A stretch of DNA of 31,331 bases. Source: an uncultured Phycisphaerales bacterium. GTDB taxonomy: Bacteria; Planctomycetota; Phycisphaerae; UBA1845; CAIVHJ01. The stretch is taken from NCBI GenBank assembly GCA_903905665.1, contig CAIVHJ010000260.1, forward strand, positions 1 to 31,331, read 5' to 3'. The translations under genes and the position numbers were made by a program. Of the stretch, positions 15,082 through 21,552 are shown piece by piece. Every line of letters begins with the position of its first letter. The first letter of the stretch is position 1. The notes beneath the pieces are model-generated. The model was given only the letters and a program-made list of their open reading frames with translations. It had not been told where the DNA came from and did no database searches.

Positions 15082-16293
15082 ATGAGGCAGATTTACATGG
15101 ACAATAATGCCACGACGCCCGTCGATCCGCGGGTGCTTGAGGCGATGTTGCCGTTTTTCCGGGAGCATTTCGGCAATGCCGCAAGTCGAAGTCACGCCTT
15201 CGGGTGGATTGCCGAAGATGCGGTGGAAAAGGCTCGCGAACAAACGGCGAGGGTGATTGGTGCATCCGGCAAAGAAATCATCTGGACCAGCGGTGCGACC
15301 GAGAGCAACAACATCGCACTCAAAGGTATCGCGGCGAAGTATTTGGAAAAAGGGCGACACATCATTACACAGGCGACCGAGCACAAGGCGGTGCTCGATC
15401 CGGCGCAGTACTTGGAGCAACAGGGATTCAGAGTTACGTATCTGCCGGTGGATCGGTATGGGCTGATTGATCTAAGCCAATTGAGGGGAGCGATGACCGA
15501 CGAGACGATTCTGGTGTCGATCATGTACGCCAACAACGAGATTGGAACGATTCAACCCATCGCGGAAATCGGAAAACTTTGCAAGGAGCGCGGGATAATT
15601 TTTCACACAGATGCAACGCAAGCGTTTGGAAAAGTATCGATTGATGTCGAGACCATGGGGATTGATTTACTCAGTGCGAGCGGGCACAAGGTATATGGGC
15701 CCAAAGGGGTGGGGCTTCTTTATGTTCGGCGTAAGAATCCACGAGTCTTATGCGAAGCGGTTTTGCACGGGGGCGGACACGAACGAGGGATGCGAAGCGG
15801 AACGCTGAACGTGCCGGGGATCGTCGGATTTGGCGAGGCAGCCGAGATCAGCCAAGATGAAATGGTCGAGGAATCGGCGCGATTGACGCGACTTCGTGAT
15901 AAACTCTGGAACGGACTGAACGGTCAGTTGACGGATATTTCGCTCAACGGGCATCCGACGAAACGGTTGCCGAATACGTGCAACGTGAGCTTTTCGTTCG
16001 TCGAAGGCGAAAGCCTGATGATGGGAATTAAAGACATGGCCGTCAGCAGCGGGTCGGCGTGCACGAGCGCGTCGCTCGAGCCGAGTTACGTGCTCAAGGC
16101 ACTGGGAGTCGGCGAGGAATTGGCGCACAGTTCGATCCGGTTTTCGCTGGGGCGATTCAATACCGAAAACGACGTGGACTACGCCGTCGCGGCGGTCGTC
16201 CAAGCAGTGACGAAATTACGCGAGATGAGTCCGCTTTATGAAATGGCGAAAGAGGGAGTGGATTTATCCAAGGTGCAGTGGGCGGCGCAATAG
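15082..16293 (+). CDS. iscS: Cysteine desulfurase IscS
   Basis: A 403-residue PLP enzyme (E. coli IscS has 404) that converts cysteine to alanine and passes persulfide sulfur to IscU. The N-terminus MRQIYMDNNATTPVDPRVLE, the ATEHKAVLD motif, PLP lysine in SGHKVYGPKG (K203), HGGGHERGMRSGT, and the mobile-loop cysteine in SSGSACTSASLEPSYVL (C327) are all present. It ends ..GVDLSKVQWA, like E. coli. The close match makes it an IscS rather than NifS or SufS. ATG 15082 follows AAGG; an upstream TTG at 15067 is possible. The TAG stop is the first three bases of a heptad array. Confidence 0.96.
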   Translation: MRQIYMDNNATTPVDPRVLEAMLPFFREHFGNAASRSHAFGWIAEDAVEKAREQTARVIGASGKEIIWTSGATESNNIALKGIAAKYLEKGRHIITQATEHKAVLDPAQYLEQQGFRVTYLPVDRYGLIDLSQLRGAMTDETILVSIMYANNEIGTIQPIAEIGKLCKERGIIFHTDATQAFGKVSIDVETMGIDLLSASGHKVYGPKGVGLLYVRRKNPRVLCEAVLHGGGHERGMRSGTLNVPGIVGFGEAAEISQDEMVEESARLTRLRDKLWNGLNGQLTDISLNGHPTKRLPNTCNVSFSFVEGESLMMGIKDMAVSSGSACTSASLEPSYVLKALGVGEELAHSSIRFSLGRFNTENDVDYAVAAVVQAVTKLREMSPLYEMAKEGVDLSKVQWAAQ

Positions 16294-16332
16294 ATTGGGG
16301 ATTGCGGATTGCGGATTTCGGATTTTGGATCG
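16291..16332 (+). repeat. Heptanucleotide array overlapping the iscS stop codon
   Basis: Six 7-nt units: TAGATTG, GGGATTG, CGGATTG, CGGATTT, CGGATTT, TGGATCG. The stop codon TAG opens the first unit. Confidence 0.88.
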
Positions 16333-16396
16333 AAAGAAATTTTCGCCGGGTACATCGAATCGTCGATGGATCATGGTTGTCCCGGAGGTTGGCTTC

Positions 16397-16828
16397 ATGG
16401 CGTACAGCAATCAGGTGATTGATCATTACAATAATCCGCGGAACGTCGGATCGCTGGACAAGAATCTTCCGAACGTGGGGACGGGGATCGTGGGTGCTCC
16501 GGAATGCGGTGACGTGATGAAACTCCAGATTCAGGTGGACGAGAACGACAACATCGTCGATGCCAAGTTCAAGACGTTCGGATGCGGGAGCGCGATCGCC
16601 AGCAGTTCGCTGGCGACGGAATGGTTGAAGGGAAAAACGCTGGACGAGGCGGAGCAAATCAGGAATACTGAAATTGTGAAAGAACTGTCGCTTCCGCCGG
16701 TGAAGATTCATTGCAGCGTGTTGGCGGAGGACGCGATTCGAGCGGCGATTCGGGATTTGAAGAAGAAAAAGGGACAACAGGAAGAAGAGACGCGCCGCCC
16801 TTCGGGCGTGCCGCTAAACAGGAAATAG
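16397..16828 (+). CDS. iscU: Fe-S cluster scaffold IscU
   Basis: A 143-residue scaffold on which [2Fe-2S] and [4Fe-4S] clusters are built. Ligands C37, C63 and C106 plus D39 and H105 lie at the E. coli positions (APECGDV, TFGCGSA, KIHCSVLAEDAI). The HscA-recognition motif LPPVK is at 99-103. E. coli IscU has 128 residues; the extra ~15 (QQEEETRRPSGVPLNRK) contain a GCCCTTCGGGC hairpin at DNA level and look like a late addition. ATG 16397 follows GGAGG at 8 nt. An in-frame ATG at 16373 is less likely. The TAG stop is part of the first unit of a perfect heptad array. Confidence 0.96.
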   Translation: MAYSNQVIDHYNNPRNVGSLDKNLPNVGTGIVGAPECGDVMKLQIQVDENDNIVDAKFKTFGCGSAIASSSLATEWLKGKTLDEAEQIRNTEIVKELSLPPVKIHCSVLAEDAIRAAIRDLKKKKGQQEEETRRPSGVPLNRK

Positions 16829-16877
16829 GTGTTAGGTGTTAGGTGTTAGGTGTTAGGTGTTAGGTGTTAGGTGTTAG
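16826..16877 (+). repeat. Perfect heptanucleotide array overlapping the iscU stop codon
   Basis: Seven identical TAGGTGT units (16826-16874) plus a partial TAG. The iscU stop is the first TAG. Seven identical units suggest recent expansion. Confidence 0.92.
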
Positions 16878-16950
16878 TGAAACACGAGGGTTCTCCGAGG
16901 ATCGTAACTGGCAGAATCGTTTCTGACATGAAGAGCGTGAAGGGAGATCA

Positions 16951-16992
16951 GACCCTCCCCTAAAAACCCCTCCCTGGAAGGGAGGGGGGTTG
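16951..16992 (-). repeat. Palindromic dispersed repeat, intergenic copy
   Basis: Reverse-strand copy of the element at 6550-6588, with CCTCCCTTCCAGGGAGG at its core. It differs by a short TTTTTA stretch in place of GG in the tail. It lies in the 305-nt iscU-iscA gap. Confidence 0.85.
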
Positions 16993-17090
16993 ATTACACG
17001 CTCCCTGACGCCCACCAATGGGTTGGCGGTCGCGTCTCCGGGAGAGAGGAGTTACATCACACGTTCCTTGACGGTCGGGTCTCTGATAGA
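16993..17090 (+). repeat. Diverged copies of a GACGGTCGGGTCTC repeat
   Basis: ACGCTCCCTGACG...GGTCGCGTCTCC (17000-17040) and ACGTTCCTTGACGGTCGGGTC (17060-17080) resemble each other and the hairpin at 17538-17564. All lie in gaps of the isc operon. Confidence 0.55.
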
Positions 17091-17133
17091 ACCATTGTGG
17101 GTGTGAAAGTATTTTCATACAAGGATCGACACC

Positions 17134-17475
17134 ATGGTTATTGAATTGACGGAGAAGGCGGCGAAGGAAATTTTGACACTGATCGAGGAGCAGCGCAAGC
17201 AAAACGTGCTGGGAGAAACGGTGTATCTCCGCATGGGGGTCAAGGGCGGCGGATGCAACGGGTTCAATTACATGCTTGATCTGACCGAGATCAAAACCGA
17301 ATACGACGAGGAATGCGAGTCGCACGGCGTGAAACTTCTTTGCGACCCCAAAAGTTCGTTGTATCTGGACGGCGTAACGGTGGACTATCGCGACGATTTA
17401 TTGAATCGCGGATTCGTGTTCAACAATCCCAACGCGACGGGAACGTGCGGTTGCGGGAACAGTTTTTCGGTATGA
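17134..17475 (+). CDS. iscA: A-type Fe-S carrier IscA
   Basis: A 113-residue A-type carrier (usual length about 107). Conserved cysteines C41 (GGGCNGFNY), C105 and C107 (GTCGCGNSFSV) are all present. It receives clusters or iron and delivers them to target proteins. N-terminus MVIELTEKAAKEILTLIEEQ is typical. The ATG at 17134 follows AAGGA at 7 nt. It is separated from iscU by 305 nt filled with repeats, which is unusual within an isc operon. It may rely on readthrough or on an unseen internal promoter. Confidence 0.93.
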   Translation: MVIELTEKAAKEILTLIEEQRKQNVLGETVYLRMGVKGGGCNGFNYMLDLTEIKTEYDEECESHGVKLLCDPKSSLYLDGVTVDYRDDLLNRGFVFNNPNATGTCGCGNSFSV

Positions 17476-17537
17476 GGGGCCGTAACACGACAGAGATGGT
17501 GAAACTAGAGCACCTTTCATCAATACTGAAACCTGCT

Positions 17538-17564
17538 GACCGCTCCCTTACGGTCGCGGCTCTG
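17538..17564 (+). repeat. Hairpin repeat between iscA and hscB
   Basis: GACCG-CTCCCTTA-CGGTC hairpin followed by GCGGCTCTG. Related to the diverged copies at 16993-17090. Confidence 0.6.
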
Positions 17565-17575
17565 ATGTTTGTGAG

Positions 17576-18253
17576 ATGGCTTCTACTTCCCAAGTTTTAT
17601 GGAATGAAAAGACTTCAACACCTATGATCGAAAACGACCCATCCACTTCGACGCCGGAACGATGCACGGTATGCGATTCGCAGATGGACAGTCCACTGGT
17701 GTGCGGAATCTGCCGGACGCTGTTCGATGCACCGATCGACTCGATGGATTACTTTGATATTTTTCGGCTGGATCACCGATACGACCTCGACGAAGCGGAA
17801 CTCAAGAGACGTTTTCTGGCGATTTCGCGGAACATGCACCCGGATGCGTTCAGTCGGAACAGCGAGACGATGCAGAAATTGGCGATGAAGTTGTCGGCGG
17901 AACTCAACGAAGCCTATGACACGCTGCGCGATCCGGTTTCGCGTGCGGAGTATTTACTGCTTCAGATCGGGGGGGAATCGGGCCGGGCGGACAAGAGCGT
18001 TCCTTCCGATTTTCTCGCCGAAATCATGACGCTGCGTGAAGAAATTTCCGAAGTGAAGGAATCGAGCAACGCCGATGAAGTCGGTCGCTTAAGCGGGGTC
18101 ATTGCGGAGAAACGAAACCGAACGCTGGGACAAATCGAGGAATTGGCCCGGCGACTGCCGACCGACGACGCGGTGGTCCTGCGATCGCTGCGCGTCGAAT
18201 TGAACCGCATGAAATACTGGAACAACCTCAGGGATCAACTCAAAACGATATGA
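17576..18253 (+). CDS. hscB: Hsc20 co-chaperone HscB with N-terminal zinc finger
   Basis: A 225-residue J-protein that loads IscU onto HscA. The J-domain (about residues 59-125) contains the HPD motif in RNMHPDAFS (88-90), and a C-terminal three-helix region (about 145-225) would bind IscU. Before the J-domain there is a CX2C-X9-CX2C motif (C30, C33, C43, C46), like the tetracysteine metal site of human HSCB and absent in E. coli HscB (171 residues). The start is uncertain: ATG 17576 and ATG 17624 both lack a good Shine-Dalgarno. The zinc finger is retained with either. It overlaps hscA by 4 nt (ATGA), so they are coupled. Confidence 0.92.
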   Translation: MASTSQVLWNEKTSTPMIENDPSTSTPERCTVCDSQMDSPLVCGICRTLFDAPIDSMDYFDIFRLDHRYDLDEAELKRRFLAISRNMHPDAFSRNSETMQKLAMKLSAELNEAYDTLRDPVSRAEYLLLQIGGESGRADKSVPSDFLAEIMTLREEISEVKESSNADEVGRLSGVIAEKRNRTLGQIEELARRLPTDDAVVLRSLRVELNRMKYWNNLRDQLKTI

Positions 18254-20079
18254 GCACCTCGGATGACCTCATTGTAGGGATCGATCTGGGCACGACGAAC
18301 TCGCTGGTCGCATATGCGGACGAGCGAGGACCGATGGTTTTGCGCCGGAACAAGGACGATTCGGGTCTGCTGCCGTCGGTGGTGTCGTTTGATCCGTCAA
18401 CGCATCGGATGGTGGTGGGCGACGAGGCCAAGCTCCACGCGGTGGAACGTCCGCTGACGACGGTTTATTCGATCAAGCGGTTGATGGGAAAAGGCTTCAG
18501 CGATGTGACGCAGGAAATCCGCCACCTGCCGTATCGGGTGGTTCGGCGGCCGAGTCGTGAAGAAGGTCGTGATCTTCCCGCCGTTGAGATCAATGATCGG
18601 TTGTACACTCCGCCGGAAATCAGCGCGATGATTCTCAAGACGCTGAAGGAACTGGCGGAAGTTCATTTTGGTCGCCCGGTACTCAAAGCAGTGATTACCG
18701 TGCCGGCATTTTTCGACGATGCCCAACGGCAGGCGACGCGGGACGCCGGTCGGATCGCGGGGCTGGAGGTCGTTCGGATCATCAACGAGCCGACAGCGGC
18801 GGCGCTCGCCTACCGACTCGATCAAAAAAAAGAAAGCACGATTGCCGTATATGATCTGGGCGGAGGGACGTTCGACGTTTCGATTTTACGGATTTCCGAC
18901 GGGGTGTTTGAAGTGTTGAGCACACACGGTGACACCGCATTGGGGGGTGACGATTTTGATCGTGAGATTATCGGAGTGGTTCGCGACGAGATCGAGAAGC
19001 AATACCACGTGCGGATCGAATCGCCGGCGACGCAACAGGCACTGCGGACGCTGGCGGAGCAGCTCAAAATACGATTGAGCCATGAAAGCGAAGCGAAGTT
19101 TGAGATCGACATCGGCTCCGACCGTCGTTATGAACGGGTGATTCGTCGTGAAGAGTTTGAATCGCTGATCCGGTCGTGGATCGATAAAACGATCGACTGT
19201 TGCCGAGCGGCGATTCGGGACGCCGATCTGGAAATCGGTTCGATCGACCAGGTGGTAATGGTCGGCGGATCGACGCGGATTCCGTACGTTCGCCGGCGGG
19301 TCGGGGAATATTTTGGTCGTCAGCCGTACACGGCGTGGAATCCGGATGAGGTGGTGGCGCTGGGAGCGGCGGTGCAGGCGTCGATTTTGGCGGGCAAGAC
19401 ATCGCAGATGCTGTTGTTGGACGTGACGCCGCTGTCGCTGGGGATCGAGACGCTGGGCGGAGCGATGAGCAAATTGATCATGCGCAACACGCGAATTCCG
19501 GCGCGGGCGACTGAGATGTTCACGACATTCGTGGACGGTCAGACGTCGATTCGGATCAACGTATTGCAGGGCGAGCGGGAGCTGGCAAAAGACTGCCGAA
19601 GTCTGGGCGTGTTCGAGTTAAGCGGCATCCCACCAATGCCGGGGGGAATCCCGAAAGCGGAAGTCACGTTCCTGATCGACCAGAACGGGATATTGAACGT
19701 GTCGGCGATGGAGGTCCGAAGTCAACAGGCCGCCGGCATTCAGATTATTCCGACGCATGGATTGACGCCGGTTGAGGTCGAGGCGATGGTCGTGGAAAGT
19801 TACGCTCACGCGCGCGAAGACATGACGGCGCATCAGATGATCGACTTGCGCAATCAGGTGACGTTCGAGACCACCAAAGCCCAGGACATGCTCGACAAAG
19901 TCGGTCACCTGCTCGGCGAATCCGAACGCCGAGAAACTGAAACAGTGATTCGAACGCTTCGGGAGTTGGCGAAAACCAGTTCCCAGCCGAAGGAAATTCA
20001 GCAGGCCCGAGCTGATTTCGCGCGCAAGACGGTACGACTGGCTGAGATCGCCATGACGGAATCGCTCAAAACCATTTAG
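18250..20079 (+). CDS. hscA: Hsp70-type chaperone HscA
   Basis: A 609-residue Hsp70 (E. coli HscA 616) specialised for cluster release from IscU. The ATPase domain (1 to ~380) has VGIDLGTTNSLVAY, VPAFFDDAQRQATRDAG, NEPTAAALAY, YDLGGGTFDVSIL and VVMVGGSTRIPYV. The substrate-binding domain (about 390-510) starts at DVTPLSLGIETLGG and is followed by a helical lid. The C-terminus lacks the long acidic tail of DnaK, in line with HscA. Its position directly after hscB and before fdx also separates it from a general DnaK. It starts at ATG 18250 inside the hscB stop. Confidence 0.95.
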   Translation: MSTSDDLIVGIDLGTTNSLVAYADERGPMVLRRNKDDSGLLPSVVSFDPSTHRMVVGDEAKLHAVERPLTTVYSIKRLMGKGFSDVTQEIRHLPYRVVRRPSREEGRDLPAVEINDRLYTPPEISAMILKTLKELAEVHFGRPVLKAVITVPAFFDDAQRQATRDAGRIAGLEVVRIINEPTAAALAYRLDQKKESTIAVYDLGGGTFDVSILRISDGVFEVLSTHGDTALGGDDFDREIIGVVRDEIEKQYHVRIESPATQQALRTLAEQLKIRLSHESEAKFEIDIGSDRRYERVIRREEFESLIRSWIDKTIDCCRAAIRDADLEIGSIDQVVMVGGSTRIPYVRRRVGEYFGRQPYTAWNPDEVVALGAAVQASILAGKTSQMLLLDVTPLSLGIETLGGAMSKLIMRNTRIPARATEMFTTFVDGQTSIRINVLQGERELAKDCRSLGVFELSGIPPMPGGIPKAEVTFLIDQNGILNVSAMEVRSQQAAGIQIIPTHGLTPVEVEAMVVESYAHAREDMTAHQMIDLRNQVTFETTKAQDMLDKVGHLLGESERRETETVIRTLRELAKTSSQPKEIQQARADFARKTVRLAEIAMTESLKTI

Positions 20080-20084
20080 AAACG

Positions 20085-20159
20085 ATCTCAAAAGTGTGGC
20101 ACAGGCCTCTGGCCTGTGATCCACCGGCTGGAAGCCGGTGCCACAAAGAGTCTTGAGAT
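20085..20159 (+). repeat. Two-hairpin element with outer stem between hscA and fdx
   Basis: Hairpin CACAGGCC-TCT-GGCCTGTG (20100-20118) is followed by CACCGGCT-GGA-AGCCGGTG (20122-20140). They are enclosed by GTGGCAC/GTGCCAC and by ATCTCAA (20085-20091)/TTGAGAT (20153-20159). In RNA it can fold into a three-way junction. No U-tract follows. It probably belongs to a dispersed REP-like family. Confidence 0.75.
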
Positions 20160-20196
20160 AGTTTCTCAGGCATCACCCAAGTGAAAAGGAACCGCC

Positions 20197-20607
20197 GTGA
20201 CCGGCCGGAATCCCTATCTGTCCGAAGCCGACATTTCACGACCGAAGTCGCCCTACCGATTGACGATCGTTGATGAACAAAACCGGGAGCATGTGATCGA
20301 GGTTGAACCGGGTAAAATTCCCTACAACGATCACGGATTGCCGGGGAGCATTCTGGAAATCGCGCTGGGTCACGGGGTCGCGTTGAATCATGCCTGCGGC
20401 GGGGTGTGCGCGTGTGCGACGTGTCATGTCCACGTCGTAGCCAGTCGGGAGGGTTTGAACCCACCCACCGAGAACGAGGAAGACCAACTCGAACAGGCCT
20501 GCGACCTGAGATCGGATTCACGTCTGGCGTGTCGTTGCGTTCCGAACGGTACGACCGATGTGACGATTCGCATTCCATCGTGGAATCGAAACCTCGCCAG
20601 AGAATGA
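20197..20607 (+). CDS. fdx: Adrenodoxin-type [2Fe-2S] ferredoxin
   Basis: A 136-residue ferredoxin that supplies electrons for cluster assembly by IscS-IscU. Ligands fit the vertebrate/ISC pattern C-X5-C-X2-C-Xn-C: C67, C73, C76 and C112 in HACGGVCACATCHVHV and SRLACRC. The region NEEDQLEQACDLRSDSRLAC is the acidic interaction helix typical of the group. E. coli Fdx has 111 residues; here about 20 extra residues are at the N-terminus. The start is GTG 20197 with AAGGA upstream. The 117-nt gap from hscA holds a structured repeat. Confidence 0.94.
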   Translation: MTGRNPYLSEADISRPKSPYRLTIVDEQNREHVIEVEPGKIPYNDHGLPGSILEIALGHGVALNHACGGVCACATCHVHVVASREGLNPPTENEEDQLEQACDLRSDSRLACRCVPNGTTDVTIRIPSWNRNLARE

Positions 20608-20648
20608 TGATTCGAGAGCAACGGCGCACAGGAACGAGAGGCGTCTTT

Positions 20649-20876
20649 ATGACGAACAAACTCAAATGGATCGATTCGGAAGAGTTGGCTTTGGCGCTGC
20701 TCAAAAAATATCCCGACGTGGACCCGCTCGCGGTGCGATTTGCCGATTTGCGGCAGTGGGTCTGCGCGTTGGAGGAGTTTGGCGACGATCCGAAGAAATC
20801 CAACGAAGCCAAACTGGAAGCCGTGCAGATGTCATGGGATGAAGCTCGGCGGGAAAACAGGGAAATGGAAAATTGA
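20649..20876 (+). CDS. iscX: ISC accessory protein IscX
   Basis: A 75-residue acidic protein matching IscX (E. coli 66 residues): LKWIDSEELALALLKKYPDV, DPLAVRFADLRQWVCALEEF, GDDPKKSNEAKLEAVQMSWD. IscX binds IscS and is thought to modulate sulfur transfer or act as an iron-dependent regulator. ATG 20649 follows CGAGAGG; the frame upstream overlaps fdx and is not used. The last residues (EMEN) and the stop come from a heptad array, so the C-terminus has been rewritten by the repeat. It is the last gene of the operon and faces the secretin cluster. Confidence 0.93.
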   Translation: MTNKLKWIDSEELALALLKKYPDVDPLAVRFADLRQWVCALEEFGDDPKKSNEAKLEAVQMSWDEARRENREMEN

Positions 20877-20891
20877 AAATGGAGAATGCAG
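20864..20891 (+). repeat. Heptanucleotide array overlapping the iscX stop codon
   Basis: Units AATGGAA, AATTGAA, AATGGAG and AATGCAG. The TGA stop (20874-20876) is inside the second unit. Confidence 0.88.
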
Positions 20892-20934
20892 AGGAGAAAA
20901 GAGGAAACAGCATGAGGGAGATTTTGTCGGGCGG

Positions 20935-21543
20935 CTAATTCTGCGGAGCGTCCTGCAGGGTCACGTCGCGGCGGAGGGGTGGGACTTTCAGACTTTTGGG
21001 GCTGCCACGAACGACCGCACCATCCTTGCGAACGAATTCGGGGACGATTCGGATTTCCTGACCATACACATCGGCGTCGCCCCAGTTGAGGAAAAACTCA
21101 TAGGGCCATCCGCCGATTGCTTGCTTTTTTACGCGCCACCCCATCGCCTGTTCGGGGGTATACTCCCATGTCTTGACCAGTTCCCCCACCGGTGCCTGAT
21201 CGGGGGGATGACGCACCACAAACAACTTGATGCGAATCAATCCATCGCCATAGGCGCCCTTCCTGGTTTGGGACGAGACGGCGTAATAGGTGACGCGGAA
21301 GCCTTCGGGATTGACGTCCCCGGCGGAATCAAAACTCATGAAGATATTATTTCCGTAAAGAGTGTGGACGCGAATGATGTCGGGATCGAGCGGGACATTC
21401 ATCGCCTCGCGCACCTGGGGATCGACGAAAAGAGGCCCGTTGCAGCCCCACAACGAAAGAAGAATCGGCACGAACATCATCCGAATGCCGATTGTGAAGC
21501 GTGGAGTGTGAAAGAAACACAAAGTGCGAGATGCAAGCGTCAC
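20935..21543 (-). CDS. Lipoprotein encoded directly behind the secretin
   Basis: A 202-residue predicted lipoprotein. The GTG at 21543 has a strong TAAGGAG 5 nt upstream that includes the stop codon of the secretin gene, so the two are translationally coupled. The signal has a long n-region, then MMFVPILLSLWGC, with the lipobox Cys at about residue 34. The mature domain is beta-rich: NNIFMSFDSAG, GFRVTYYAVSSQT, KTWEYTPEQAMGWRV and EIRIVPEFVRKDG. I do not recognise a family. Its place suggests a pilotin-like or secretin-accessory role, but this is inference. An alternative start at 21480 would give a shorter signal but has no ribosome site. Confidence 0.7.
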   Translation of the reverse strand: MTLASRTLCFFHTPRFTIGIRMMFVPILLSLWGCNGPLFVDPQVREAMNVPLDPDIIRVHTLYGNNIFMSFDSAGDVNPEGFRVTYYAVSSQTRKGAYGDGLIRIKLFVVRHPPDQAPVGELVKTWEYTPEQAMGWRVKKQAIGGWPYEFFLNWGDADVYGQEIRIVPEFVRKDGAVVRGSPKSLKVPPLRRDVTLQDAPQN

Positions 21544-21552
21544 AACAACTCC

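Noticed and set aside
16826..16877. Possible CRISPR or telomere-like repeat
   Set aside because: Units are only 7 nt and contiguous without spacers, so it is a simple tandem array.
20085..20159. Rho-independent terminator after hscA
   Set aside because: No U-tract follows, two hairpins are present, and fdx and iscX continue the operon downstream.
20085..20159. tRNA gene because of the cloverleaf-like fold
   Set aside because: No anticodon arm, T-loop signature or acceptor CCA pattern; the arms are GC palindromes typical of REP elements.
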